Of a DNA stretch of 64,000 bases, positions 27,550 through 40,168 are shown in pieces. Position 1 is the first letter of the stretch. Every line of letters begins with the position of its first letter. Source of the DNA: Nocardia brasiliensis (GTDB taxonomy: Bacteria > Actinomycetota > Actinomycetes > Mycobacteriales > Mycobacteriaceae); contig NZ_CP046171.1 of assembly GCF_011801125.1 (NCBI RefSeq), positions 930,001-994,000 on the forward strand. Direction: 5' to 3'. A program made the position numbers and the translations under genes. The notes below the pieces were generated by a model that saw only the letters and a list, made by a program, of their open reading frames with translations, was not told the DNA's origin and searched no databases.

Positions 27550-27756
27550 TCAGAAGCCGCGCAGCCGATCCGGTCGGATGCGTACGACGGCCGAGTATTC
27601 GGTGTAGAACTGTTCGGCGGTCATCGACAGCCCGGCCAGGCCGTCGCGATACTTCTCGGTGAATGCCGCGACTTCGGCGGCGGGCGGTGCGGTCTCGTCG
27701 ATCCGCGCGGTGCCTGCGAAGATGGCGATGCCGCCCCCATGCTCGTCACCACGCCG
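27550..27756 (-). pseudogene. C-terminal remnant of a PPOX-type flavin/F420-dependent reductase
   Basis: About 68 codons match the end of the TIGR03667-type pyridoxamine-phosphate-oxidase-like family of actinomycetes: GIAIFAGTARIDE, then AFTEKYRDGL and YSAVVRIRPDRLRGF. The family normally has about 130-150 residues and the cofactor-binding first half is absent: upstream the frame becomes arginine/proline-rich non-protein sequence. Hence a 5'-truncated gene. Confidence 0.65.
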
Positions 27757-27794
27757 ACCCGCTCGCGCCGATTCCGGGTGCGCGCGCCGCATCG

Positions 27795-27989
27795 CTACGG
27801 CGTGGCCCGCTCGTCCAGCACCATCCGGCGGGATTCGACCAGGGTTTGCCGCGCCCGCCTGCGCACCCGGCACAGGTCCACGCTGCAGCACAGATGGATC
27901 TGCATGGCACGGTGCGCTTGCGCCGGGGTGAGTTCGCCGGGATCGGTGGAACAGTGTGAAATTGTGGAAATGATATGTGTAACAAACAT
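27795..27989 (-). CDS. small conserved actinobacterial protein with cysteines
   Basis: A 64-residue protein: after a short hydrophobic start it reads PGELTPAQAHRAMQIHL, then CCSVDLCRVRRRARQTLVE and RRMVLDERATP. This layout (an AQAHRA helix, a cysteine pair and an arginine-rich helix) recurs in small actinobacterial proteins near redox or iron genes. The cysteines might bind a metal; that is inference. ATG 27989 has GGAG eight bases upstream. Confidence 0.55.
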   Translation of the reverse strand: MFVTHIISTISHCSTDPGELTPAQAHRAMQIHLCCSVDLCRVRRRARQTLVESRRMVLDERATP

Positions 27990-28350
27990 TTTCACGGCTC
28001 CGAACGCAGTTTTTCCAGGTAGTCGCCGAAACTAGCCATGCGCGCGTGCTATCGGGCCAGGTTGGGGAGCCGTTCACGGAGCATTCTTCCCGCCGAAATC
28101 CGTGCGACCGGAACCCATTTCGTAGTTGGCCGGAATGCGGCCGCCGATCGGGTGCTGATCGACATTTCGAAGAATTCGGATAGTCGGCGCGATATGCGCG
28201 GTTCGGCGGACCGAGGCGTCGGTCACCCGCATCGGTACCGAAAGTCGCGGACCAGCCAACTTAGGCTAGCCTATCTTCTCGGATCGTTCTGTGTTTGGAT
28301 GAGTCCGATTCCGGGCGAGACATCGGATGATGGTCGAGAGGCGAAGAAAT
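27990..28350. other. 361-bp divergent promoter region of the siderophore importer
   Basis: No gene is supported in this stretch. It lies between the small protein (leftward) and the ABC importer pair (rightward) and contains an iron box at 28261-28279, 72 bp before the importer start. Confidence 0.55.
28261..28279 (+). promoter_or_regulatory. IdeR/DtxR-like iron box upstream of the ABC importer
   Basis: TTAGGCTAGCCTATCTTCT fits about 14 of 19 positions of the IdeR consensus TWAGGTWAGSCTWACCTWA; the core TAGGCTAGCCTA is a perfect palindrome. Iron repression of the importer pair is expected. Confidence 0.7.
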
Positions 28351-30195
28351 ATGACGGTGGAGGTCGCGCCGCTGCCCGCGGCGGAGACGGGGAACCGACC
28401 GCCCCGAGCGGTACAGAAGGCGCGCAAGCGGCAGCAGGCGCAGGCCCGCAAGGAAATCCTTGCCCCGGTCCGGCGCACGCTCACGCTGGCGAGCCTGATC
28501 ATGGCGGTGGCCTCGGTGTGCACCGTCGTGCCGTTCGTGCTGATCGTCGAGGCCGCCAGGGAACTGCTCGCCACCGAGGTCGACACCGATCGGGTCTGGC
28601 GCCTGGTGTGGGCGGCGATGCTGGTGCTGCTCGTGCGCGGGCTGTTGCAGGCGGTCGCGCTCACCTGGTCGCACCTGGTGGACGCCGGCTACCAGCTCAC
28701 CGTCCGACGGGCGCTGGCGGCCAAGCTGACCAGGGTGCCGCTGGGCTGGTTCGGTGAGCGCACCTCCAGCGAGGTGAAGAAGTACCTCCAGGACGATGTC
28801 GAAGCACTGCACTATCTGATCGCGCACGCGCGCCTGGAGTTCGTCGGCGCGCTGATCGTGCCGCTGGTGACCCTCGGCTATCTGGTCACCGTCGATTGGC
28901 GGCTCACCCTGGTGCTGCTGATTCCCTTGGTGGCGTACGCGATCGCGCTCAGCAAGATGATGGATCAGGACAGCAGGGACCGGCTGGCGGTCTACAACCG
29001 CTGGGAGCGCCGGGTGCAGGAGGCGACGATCGAGTTCGTCGACGGCATCCAGGTGGTGCGCGCGTTCGGTCAAGCGGGCAAGGCGCACAGCGAATTCCAG
29101 GAGGCGGCCGACGGTCAGGCCCGCAGTCTGGACCGGTGGAAGACGCCGATGATCCGGCTGCAGTCGGCCTCGGACATCACGCTCGCCCCGGTGTTCGTGA
29201 TGGTGCTCATCGTGCTCGCCGGACTGGCGGGGGTCGGGCTCGACTGGTTCGCCCCGCTCGATGTGCTGCCGTTCCTGCTGGTCGGCCTGGGGCTCGGCGG
29301 CTCGTTGCTCGGCCTCGGCTACGGCGGCCAGGCGCTGCGCGCCGCGAGTGCGGCGGCGGTGCGCCTGCACGAACTCCAGCAGACAACCGAGTTGGCCACG
29401 GGGACAGGCACACCGGCGTCGGCCGACGAGCCGGGCGTGGTGCGGTTCGAAGCGGTCGGCTTCGGCTATCGCAGCGACCACCAGGTGTTGCGCGACGTCG
29501 AGCTCGAGCTGCGGCCGGGTACCATCACCGCGCTGGTCGGCCCGAGCGGATCGGGCAAATCGACGCTCGGCAAGCTGGTTCCACGCTTCTACGACGTCGA
29601 CTCCGGCCGGATCACCATCGGGGGCCGCGATATTCGCGACTACTCGACCGAAGAGCTGTATCGCACGGTCGGATTCGTCTTCCAGGACGTGCGACTGATC
29701 CGCGGCAGTATCCGGGAGAACCTGCGGCTGGCGGATCAGGACGCCGACGACGCCGCATTGGAACGCGCGGCACGGGCCGCCCAGATCCACGACCGGATCA
29801 TGGCGCTGCCGCGCGGCTACGACTCCGAGATCGGTGTCGACGCCAGCCTGTCCGGCGGTGAGGCGCAACGACTCTCGATCGCCCGCGCGCTGCTCGCGGA
29901 CAGTCCGGTGCTGGTGCTCGACGAGGCGACCGCGTTCGCCGACCCCGAGTCCGAGGCCGCCGTGCAGGACGCGCTCGCGGTGCTCGTCGCGGGCCGGACC
30001 GTGTTGGTCATCGCGCACCGGTTGCACACCATCACCGGCGTGGACCGAATCCTGGTGCTGGAGAACGGAACCATCGTCGAGCAGGGCGACCATCAGAGCC
30101 TGCACCGGGCCGGCGGTACCTACCAGCGCCTCTGGGAAATCAACGAGGCGGCGCTCGGCGCCGTCTCGCTCATCGAAAAGGAAACGGCGCGATGA
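28351..30195 (+). CDS. IrtA-like ABC transporter (TMD-NBD) without the SIP domain
   Basis: A 614-residue half-transporter of the ABC exporter fold: a basic N-terminal segment (KARKRQQAQARKE), six membrane helices (about residues 50-330) and an ATPase with Walker A GPSGSGKST, signature LSGGEAQR and Walker B VLVLDEATAFADPE. The FADPESE variant next to Walker B is the pattern I associate with mycobacterial IrtA. IrtA imports ferric carboxymycobactin and carries an N-terminal siderophore-interacting reductase; here that domain is missing and encoded separately at 32105. ATG 28351 is chosen for GAGAGGCGAAG before it. ATGA overlap with the next gene: heterodimer. Confidence 0.85.
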   Translation: MTVEVAPLPAAETGNRPPRAVQKARKRQQAQARKEILAPVRRTLTLASLIMAVASVCTVVPFVLIVEAARELLATEVDTDRVWRLVWAAMLVLLVRGLLQAVALTWSHLVDAGYQLTVRRALAAKLTRVPLGWFGERTSSEVKKYLQDDVEALHYLIAHARLEFVGALIVPLVTLGYLVTVDWRLTLVLLIPLVAYAIALSKMMDQDSRDRLAVYNRWERRVQEATIEFVDGIQVVRAFGQAGKAHSEFQEAADGQARSLDRWKTPMIRLQSASDITLAPVFVMVLIVLAGLAGVGLDWFAPLDVLPFLLVGLGLGGSLLGLGYGGQALRAASAAAVRLHELQQTTELATGTGTPASADEPGVVRFEAVGFGYRSDHQVLRDVELELRPGTITALVGPSGSGKSTLGKLVPRFYDVDSGRITIGGRDIRDYSTEELYRTVGFVFQDVRLIRGSIRENLRLADQDADDAALERAARAAQIHDRIMALPRGYDSEIGVDASLSGGEAQRLSIARALLADSPVLVLDEATAFADPESEAAVQDALAVLVAGRTVLVIAHRLHTITGVDRILVLENGTIVEQGDHQSLHRAGGTYQRLWEINEAALGAVSLIEKETAR

Positions 30196-31928
30196 TCCGC
30201 AAGGTGCTCGGGCTCGTCCCGGACGAGTTCGCCCCGCTGACCCCCAAGCTGTTCGCCGCGATCACCGCGCAGGCGCTGAGCCAGGCCGTCGCCTATCTGC
30301 TGCTGGTTCCGGTGTTGGAGGCCATGTTCGATCGTGACCTCGGCCGCGCTTGGTTCTGGGCACTGCTGATGATCGCGGCGGTCGCGAGCGTCGCGATCTT
30401 CGGTTACCTCCAGGCGGTGCTCGGACTTCGGATCGCGGTCGGCATGCAGCTGAAGGTGCAGACCCGAATCGGCGACCACCTCAACGCGCTGCCGCTCGGC
30501 TGGTTCGAAACCGCCAGCGCCGGAAAGCTGTCCAGGATCGCCGTGGAGAACGTGCGCGAAATCCAGGGCGCCGTCGCGTATCTGCTGGCCAAGGTGCTCA
30601 ACAGCATCATCGTGCCGCTGGGCGTCGCGGTGGGCATGCTGTTCATCGACTGGCGGATCTCGGTGGCGATGCTGCTCGCGGCGCCGGTGCTGTTCGTGGT
30701 GAACAGCCTGGCGAACCGGGCCTACACCACCTCCGACGAGCGGGTGCACGCCGCGGCCGCCGAGGCGGACGCGCGGGTGGTCGAGTTCGCGCAGGCACAG
30801 CCGGTGCTGCGGGCCTTCGGCGCGGTCGGCGCGGGCAACCGCGCCCTCGATTCCGCACTGCACCAGCAGCGTTCGGCGATCAGCAGAATGGTGTTCACCG
30901 CGGTGCCCGGCCTGATCGTTTTCGCGCTGTTCGTGCAGGCGGTGTTCCTGGTGCTGGTGTACGTGGTGGTCAGCCGCTGCACCGGTGGCGCGCTCTCAGC
31001 CGCGGCGGCGATCGCGCTGATCGCGGTGAGCTCGCGGTTCATCGAGCCGCTGAACCAGGCCGCGCAGCTGGCCAACGGACTGCGCGCGGCCGCGGGCGCG
31101 GTCGACCGGGTCACCGAGCTGCTCACCGAACCTGTGCTGCCGGAGGCAAAGACGGCGGTCACGCCGGGTGCGCCCGCGGTGGAGTTCGACGACGTGAGCT
31201 TCGGCTACCGGCCGGGCGAGCCCGTGCTCACCGAGCTGAGCTTCAGCGTGCCCGCGGGCACGACCACGGCGATCGTCGGTCCGAGCGGAGCGGGCAAGAC
31301 CACGCTGCTGCGTCTGGCCGCCCGTTTCTACGACGTAGACACGGGCCAGGTGCGTGTCGGGGAGCACGACGTGCGCGAGCAGCCGTCGGAGACGCTGCTC
31401 GGTCAGTTGTCGCTGGTCTTCCAGAACGTCTATCTCTTCAATCGTTCGGTGGCGGACAACATTCGGATCGGCAGGCCCGAGGCCGCCGACGACGAGGTCT
31501 GGGCGGCGGCCGAAGCGGCGCGGGTCGACGAGATCGTGCGGCGCCTGCCCGACGGCCTCGATACGGCGGTGGGCGAGGGCGGCGCCGCGCTCTCCGGCGG
31601 TGAACGGCAACGCGTTTCGATCGCGCGCGCCCTGCTCAAGGACGCGCCGATCGTGCTGCTCGACGAGGCGACCAGCGCGCTCGATCCGCACAGCGAGGCG
31701 GTGGTGGTGCGCGGAATTCACCAGCTCACCAAGGACAAGACGGTCATCGTGGTCGCGCACCGGCTCGCGACCATCGCGCACGCCGATCAAATTCTGTTCC
31801 TCGACGGCGGCCGGATCGTCGAACGGGGAACCCACGCGGAACTTTTGGCGGCGGGCGGGCGATACGCCGACTTCTGGAACGAGCGCTCCCGTGCCGCGGG
31901 CTGGCGGTTGGAGCCTGCCGCGGTCTGA
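30192..31928 (+). CDS. IrtB-like ABC transporter (TMD-NBD)
   Basis: A 578-residue half-transporter, partner of the preceding protein: six helices in residues about 20-310, Walker A GPSGAGKTT, signature LSGGERQR and Walker B IVLLDEATSALDP. With the IrtA-like protein it should form a heterodimer moving ferric siderophore (nocobactin type) across the inner membrane. The start overlaps the previous stop (ATGA). A hairpin follows the gene. Confidence 0.86.
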   Translation: MIRKVLGLVPDEFAPLTPKLFAAITAQALSQAVAYLLLVPVLEAMFDRDLGRAWFWALLMIAAVASVAIFGYLQAVLGLRIAVGMQLKVQTRIGDHLNALPLGWFETASAGKLSRIAVENVREIQGAVAYLLAKVLNSIIVPLGVAVGMLFIDWRISVAMLLAAPVLFVVNSLANRAYTTSDERVHAAAAEADARVVEFAQAQPVLRAFGAVGAGNRALDSALHQQRSAISRMVFTAVPGLIVFALFVQAVFLVLVYVVVSRCTGGALSAAAAIALIAVSSRFIEPLNQAAQLANGLRAAAGAVDRVTELLTEPVLPEAKTAVTPGAPAVEFDDVSFGYRPGEPVLTELSFSVPAGTTTAIVGPSGAGKTTLLRLAARFYDVDTGQVRVGEHDVREQPSETLLGQLSLVFQNVYLFNRSVADNIRIGRPEAADDEVWAAAEAARVDEIVRRLPDGLDTAVGEGGAALSGGERQRVSIARALLKDAPIVLLDEATSALDPHSEAVVVRGIHQLTKDKTVIVVAHRLATIAHADQILFLDGGRIVERGTHAELLAAGGRYADFWNERSRAAGWRLEPAAV

Positions 31929-31938
31929 CCCGGCGACG

Positions 31939-31972
31939 GACCCGCTCGTGGATTCGACACCGCGAGCGGGTC
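31939..31972 (+). terminator. hairpin after the importer operon
   Basis: GACCCGCTCG (31939-31948) pairs exactly with 31963-31972 around a 14-base loop, starting 11 bp after the stop and followed by TCTTA. Probable terminator. Confidence 0.6.
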
Positions 31973-32104
31973 TTACGCACGGGCCGTCGTGCAGGGGCCG
32001 TGCCCGCGGGTCTCAGTCTGGTTTACGAGCGCGTCTGCGCGCGACTACCTCAGATAGTGGTCGAGCAGGCCGGTGGAGAGAAGCGACTCCGGCGCAGAGC
32101 GGGC

Positions 32105-32812
32105 CTACTTCCAGTAGGCCTGCGACTTGATCGCGGTCTTGGGCAACTGGTGAGTGGTCTTGAGCGTCTTGACGATCGAGCGTGTGGTGTGGCCGTCACA
32201 GGTGACCCAGCCGAACGCGTCCTTCGCGCACGACATCTCATGAGCCTGCTCACGCAGCAACCGCCCGTCGTCGATCCGCTGCACCCAGGTGACCTGATGG
32301 TGCGGCTTGTTGCGGACCGGCAGGGTGGTGTCGGATTCGTACTGCCATTCCAGCCAGACCCGCGCCGGCGTATCGCCGATGGCGTCGAGCAGCGAATTGA
32401 TCGCGGGCAGCGCCGCGGTGTCGCCGAAGATGACGTATTCACTCGGCGTGGTCTCGGGCAGCCGGAAATTCGAGCCGAGCACGCACGCCTCGATCTCGTC
32501 CCCGACCGCGGCGCGCTGTGCCCAGGCGCTGGCCGGGCCGCTGTGCAGCGCGAATTCGATGTAGAAGTGGTCGTTCTCGGGATCTTGATCGACCAGGGTG
32601 TAGCCGCGCTGGTGCAGCTTGTCGCTCTCGGCGTCGGGGATCCACAGCCTGATCCACTGCGTGGGGTGCACGGGATGGTTCGCCAGCAGGCCACCCGCGG
32701 TGAAGCCGATGCGCTGGTATTTGTCCGTGATGCTCTCGGTCGAGGTGACCCGGAAGCGATAGTCGTCTGCCCGCCACGCCTTCAGGATGAGACCGTTGGC
32801 TCCTTTACCCAT
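32105..32812 (-). CDS. stand-alone siderophore-interacting protein (SIP, IrtA N-domain type)
   Basis: A 235-residue protein of the SIP/FAD-binding family. FAD-site segment RGYTLVDQDPENDHFYIEFAL (first residues near 69), then WAQRAAVGDEIEACVLGSNF and YVIFGDTAALPAINSLL (NAD(P)H-site region). It resembles the SIP domain fused in mycobacterial IrtA and should reduce Fe(III)-siderophore in the cytoplasm to release iron. It is convergent with the ABC pair. ATG 32812 lies only 6 bp after an iron box, and no ribosome site is visible, so the mRNA may be leaderless. Confidence 0.85.
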   Translation of the reverse strand: MGKGANGLILKAWRADDYRFRVTSTESITDKYQRIGFTAGGLLANHPVHPTQWIRLWIPDAESDKLHQRGYTLVDQDPENDHFYIEFALHSGPASAWAQRAAVGDEIEACVLGSNFRLPETTPSEYVIFGDTAALPAINSLLDAIGDTPARVWLEWQYESDTTLPVRNKPHHQVTWVQRIDDGRLLREQAHEMSCAKDAFGWVTCDGHTTRSIVKTLKTTHQLPKTAIKSQAYWK

Positions 32813-32817
32813 GCGGC

Positions 32818-32831
32818 TAAGGCTAGCCTAA
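32818..32831 (-). promoter_or_regulatory. iron box abutting the SIP start codon
   Basis: TAAGGCTAGCCTAA (plus strand), a near-perfect IdeR core palindrome, ends 6 bp from the ATG of the SIP gene. Repressor bound here would also cover the transcription start. Confidence 0.7.
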
Positions 32832-32914
32832 GTAAAGTCGAAAGTCTCGTGGTGGGGGCATGGATCGGGCCCGATGCGCGGCACCGGGCCCGATGTCGTT
32901 GCGGCGCTACGCGA

Positions 32915-33376
32915 TCAGCGCTGCTGCCCCGCGTAGTAGGCGATGGTGTCGACGGACTCGCTGGTCAGCTTCCAGGTGCCGTCGATCTGGCGCCAGGCGA
33001 TCTGGATCGGCGGGAAGGTGCCGTAGCCGGGGACGGTGACCATCAGATCGGCATCGAGGGTGTCGCCCGAGGCGTTCGGGTTCTGCACCGCCCAGGTCAG
33101 GCCGGGCACGCTGCCCATGACGCCGCCGACCCGCTCGACGACCGCGAGGTCGGCCTCGCCGCCCTCGAGCTCGGCCGCACGCGCGGAACGCGCAGCGCCG
33201 GAGTTCAGTACCAGCGCGAGCTTGGACTGGAGTTCGCCGGCCGACGGTGCGGCGGTGCGCACGATGGACGGTGTCGCGGTCGCGGGGGCGGCGGTGGCCA
33301 CCGTGCCGAGGGCGCCGAAGGCGGCGGCGGTGAGGGCGATTGCCGCGGTAGCCACGCGGGCGTTGCGCTTGATCAT
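32915..33376 (-). CDS. secreted MTB12/CFP-2-like low-molecular-weight protein
   Basis: A 153-residue exported protein: signal peptide VATAAIALTAAAFGALGTVATAAPATA, then a domain with GELQSKLALVLNSGAA, GGVMGSVPGLTWAVQNP, DADLMVTVPGYGTFPPIQIAWRQIDGTW and KLTSESVDTIAYYAGQ, matching the low-molecular-weight antigen MTB12 family of mycolata. The function is unknown. Start ATG 33376 is chosen for the basic MIKRN start with GGAA before it; ATG 33388 is possible. It shares an iron-box promoter region with the divergent nbtG. Confidence 0.75.
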   Translation of the reverse strand: MIKRNARVATAAIALTAAAFGALGTVATAAPATATPSIVRTAAPSAGELQSKLALVLNSGAARSARAAELEGGEADLAVVERVGGVMGSVPGLTWAVQNPNASGDTLDADLMVTVPGYGTFPPIQIAWRQIDGTWKLTSESVDTIAYYAGQQR

Positions 33377-33454
33377 CTGCGTTTCCATTCCTTTGGGGCG
33401 TGGTGATGCCGCTCCTGGGTTCTTCGCCACAGTGCTGGCACTGCCCATAAATAT

Positions 33455-33473
33455 AAGGTAAGCCTATGCACAT
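33455..33473 (+). promoter_or_regulatory. iron box between the MTB12-like gene and nbtG
   Basis: TAAGGTAAGCCTATGCACA matches about 15 of 19 IdeR consensus positions. It lies 79 bp before the MTB12-like start and 116-134 bp before nbtG, so it could repress both directions. Confidence 0.7.
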
Positions 33474-33588
33474 TAGGGCGGGCCACCCGCTCGACGTCGT
33501 GCGGTCGACTGGCCTCGCCGACCGTCATCGCAGCTGACGGCCCGATCCGATAGCTGCGAGGTGGCTGGAATCACAGATGGGAGTACCG

Positions 33589-34875
33589 GTGGACAGACTT
33601 CTCGTGGTCGGCGCTGGTCCGAAGGCGATGGCGGTTGCGGCGAAAGCGCATGTGCTTCGTGCGTTGGATCTGCCAGCACCCCAGGTCATCGTCGTGGAAT
33701 CGCATGCGGTGGGCGGCAATTGGTTGCCGAGCGGCGGCTGGACCGACGGTCAGCACCGGCTCGGCACCAGCCCGGAGAAGGATGTCGGCTTCCCGTATCA
33801 CTCGACCTGGGCGCGCGGTCACAATCACGCGATCAACGAGGCGATGATGGCGTTCAGCTGGACGTCGTTCCTGGTCGAGCGTGGTACCTACGCCGAATGG
33901 GTCGACCGGGGGCGGCCGAGCCCGCACCACCACGTCTGGGCGAAGTACCTGCAGTGGGTCGCCCGCAAAACCGAGCTCGAGCTGGTGCTCGGTTCGGTTC
34001 GCAAGATCTCGCCCGCCGCCGATGGCTGGACGGTCTCGGTGGCCGACGCCGACGGTGCGATCAGTGAGATCGACGCGGACGGGCTGATGATCACCGGTCC
34101 CGGGCACTCGCGCCGCGCGCTGGCCGACCATCCGAAGGTGTTGAGCATCGCGGACTTCTGGGATCTCGCGGGTAAGCGCAGGCTGCCCGCGTCGTCGCGG
34201 GCCGCGGTGATCGGTGGCGGCGAGACCGCCGGTTCGGCGATGGACGAGCTGGTCCGCCACGACGTGCTCACTGTGTCGGTGATCTCGCCCGCGGCCACCA
34301 TCTATACCCGTGGCGAAAGTTACTTCGAGAACTCGCTGTACAGCGATCCGGCGAAGTGGCGAGCGCTGAGCCTGCAGGAGCGGCGCGATGTCGTCCGGCG
34401 CACCGATCGCGGCGTCTTCTCGGTGCGTGTGCAGGAGAACCTGTTGGGCGACAGCCGGGTTCATCATCTGCAGGGGCGGGTGATGCGGGTCGCCGAGCAG
34501 GGCGCGGGAGTCGCGCTCACGCTGCGCAACGAACTGCGTCCGGATCAGGTGCACACCTTCGACCTCGTGGTCGACGCAACCGGCGGGCAACCTTTGTGGT
34601 TTCTCGAGCTGTTCGACTCGGACGCGGCGGATCTGGTCGAACTGGCCATCGGCGGGCCGATCACGCAGTCGCGCATCGAGGCCGCGATCGGTCATGATCT
34701 CGCGATATCCGGGCTCGACACCAAGCTCTATCTGCCGAATCTCGCCGGCCTCGCGCAGGGCCCCGGGTTTCCGAACCTCAGCTGCCTCGGTGAGTTGTCC
34801 GATCGGGTGCTCGCCTCGACGCCCGCCCGCGCCGCGGCGATTCCGTGGTCCGGCAACACAGCGGCCAACCAGTAG
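33589..34875 (+). CDS. nbtG: L-lysine N6-monooxygenase of siderophore biosynthesis
   Basis: A 428-residue flavin monooxygenase, homologue of mycobacterial MbtG (about 430 residues). It hydroxylates the side-chain nitrogen of lysine, supplying the hydroxamate iron ligands. Visible sites: FAD loop GAGPKA (residues 8-13), GGNWLPSGGWTDGQHRLGTSPEKDVGFPY near 42-70, the NADP-site loop VIGGGETAGSAMDELVRH near 205, and the late DATGGQP motif. GTG 33589 is preceded by GGGAG at good spacing; ATG 33577 is the alternative. The iron box for the next gene overlaps its stop. Confidence 0.9.
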   Translation: MDRLLVVGAGPKAMAVAAKAHVLRALDLPAPQVIVVESHAVGGNWLPSGGWTDGQHRLGTSPEKDVGFPYHSTWARGHNHAINEAMMAFSWTSFLVERGTYAEWVDRGRPSPHHHVWAKYLQWVARKTELELVLGSVRKISPAADGWTVSVADADGAISEIDADGLMITGPGHSRRALADHPKVLSIADFWDLAGKRRLPASSRAAVIGGGETAGSAMDELVRHDVLTVSVISPAATIYTRGESYFENSLYSDPAKWRALSLQERRDVVRRTDRGVFSVRVQENLLGDSRVHHLQGRVMRVAEQGAGVALTLRNELRPDQVHTFDLVVDATGGQPLWFLELFDSDAADLVELAIGGPITQSRIEAAIGHDLAISGLDTKLYLPNLAGLAQGPGFPNLSCLGELSDRVLASTPARAAAIPWSGNTAANQ

Positions 34876-34890
34876 GCTAGGCTTGCCTTA
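34872..34890 (+). promoter_or_regulatory. iron box upstream of the formyltransferase
   Basis: GTAGGCTAGGCTTGCCTTA, about 15 of 19 positions of the IdeR consensus, overlaps the nbtG stop codon and ends 26 bp before the next ATG. Confidence 0.7.
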
Positions 34891-34916
34891 CTAATTTCGA
34901 GGATGAGGTTCGGTTC

Positions 34917-35870
34917 ATGCGCATCGTGTCGTTCGGCTTCCAGACCTGGGGCCGCAAAACCCTGCAGGCGCTGCTCGATTCGGAGCACGAGGTGGTGCTC
35001 GCGGTGACCCATCCGGCCAGTGCGCAGTCCTACAAGGCGATCTGGTCGGATTCGGTCGAGGAGCTCGCGCGCGAGCACGGTGTTCCGGTGCATCTGACCG
35101 AGCGCGCCGATGCCGAGACGATCGATCTGGTCAAGCGGGCTGAACCCGATGTCATCGTGGTGAACAGCTGGTACACCTGGATGCCCGCCGAGCTCTACGA
35201 CCTGCCGCCGCACGGCACGCTCAATCTGCACGATTCGCTGTTGCCGAAGTTCACCGGCTTCTCGCCGGTGCTGTGGGCGCTGATCAGCGGCGAGTCGGAG
35301 TTCGGGCTCACCGTGCACCGGATGGACGAGCAGCTCGACACCGGCGACATCCTGGTGCAGCGCTCGCTGCCGATTCCGCCGGACGCGACCGGGACCGAGT
35401 TGGTCCTGGCCGGAATGGAACTCATCCCCGGCGCGGTGCACGAGGCGCTGAGCCTGCTCGAATCCGGCAACGCCGTGTGGCGCCCGCAGAACAAGGCCGA
35501 GCGCACCTACTTCCACAAGCGGTCCGACCGGGACAGCCAGATCGATTGGCAGTGGAACGCGGTGGATCTGGAGCGTTTCGTACGCGCCCTGTCCGAGCCG
35601 TACCCGCGGGCGTTCGCCTACTACCGGGGCGAGCGGATCGAGGTGCTCTCGGCCTCGGTGTCCGCGGCCTGCTACGGCGGCACCGCGGGGCGGGTGATCG
35701 TGCAGGAAGGCGGCGGTGTCGTGGTGTGCGGACCGGATCCGGTGCGCGGGCGCAATCGTGGTCTGGTGCTGACCAGGGTGCGCACTGCGGACGGCGTGGA
35801 GCACGACGGTGTCGAATTCTTCAGACGCGGTGGTTATCTCACCGCTACACCGGAACCGGTTACCGGCTGA
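34917..35870 (+). CDS. methionyl-tRNA formyltransferase-like hydroxylysine formyltransferase
   Basis: A 317-residue protein of the Fmt family (usual length about 310). The folate/formyl-transfer site LNLHDSLLPKFTGFSPVLWALISGE (from residue about 101) has the Asn-x-His-x-Ser-Leu-Leu-Pro pattern, and HRMDEQLDTGDIL carries the catalytic aspartate. A second C-terminal domain follows (DLERFVRALSEPYPRAFAYY). Beside nbtG and under an iron box, it should formylate N6-hydroxylysine, giving the formyl hydroxamate of nocobactin-type siderophores. Position in the cluster corresponds to what is called nbtH in Nocardia farcinica, but I am not certain of that name. Confidence 0.85.
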   Translation: MRIVSFGFQTWGRKTLQALLDSEHEVVLAVTHPASAQSYKAIWSDSVEELAREHGVPVHLTERADAETIDLVKRAEPDVIVVNSWYTWMPAELYDLPPHGTLNLHDSLLPKFTGFSPVLWALISGESEFGLTVHRMDEQLDTGDILVQRSLPIPPDATGTELVLAGMELIPGAVHEALSLLESGNAVWRPQNKAERTYFHKRSDRDSQIDWQWNAVDLERFVRALSEPYPRAFAYYRGERIEVLSASVSAACYGGTAGRVIVQEGGGVVVCGPDPVRGRNRGLVLTRVRTADGVEHDGVEFFRRGGYLTATPEPVTG

Positions 35871-35888
35871 CGGGTTGCCGAGGGGGTA

Positions 35889-35908
35889 CTCGCGGCTGGC
35901 GCCGCGAG
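35889..35908 (+). other. small perfect hairpin between formyltransferase and first NRPS
   Basis: CTCGCGGC (35889-35896) and GCCGCGAG (35901-35908) form an 8-bp stem with a 4-base loop in the 74-bp gap. It lacks a T run; it could mark partial termination or protect mRNA. Confidence 0.4.
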
Positions 35909-35944
35909 CCGGGAAGCGACGTTCAACCGGGGGGTGAAGGAATC

Positions 35945-40105
<4,161 letters not shown>

Positions 40106-40114
<9 letters not shown>

Positions 40115-40124
40115 CCTTACCTTT
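40106..40124 (+). promoter_or_regulatory. iron box upstream of the FecB-like lipoprotein
   Basis: TTTGCTTAGCCTTACCTTT, about 15 of 19 positions of the IdeR consensus. It overlaps the stop codon (40112-40114) of the truncated NRPS and lies 45 bp before the lipoprotein start. Confidence 0.65.
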
Positions 40125-40168
40125 TTGCGGCAAGGATCGGCTGATCCGCGATTTGAGGAGTGACGGAC

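Noticed and set aside
16737..28000. The accessory stretch as an integrated mobile island
   Set aside because: No integrase, transposase, tRNA target or flanking attachment repeats were found. The TA pairs and the SpdB-like protein alone do not prove an element.
27550..28077. A 175-codon frame read as a complete reductase gene
   Set aside because: Only the last 68 codons resemble the PPOX family; the upstream part is non-protein-like and overlaps the small gene in another frame.
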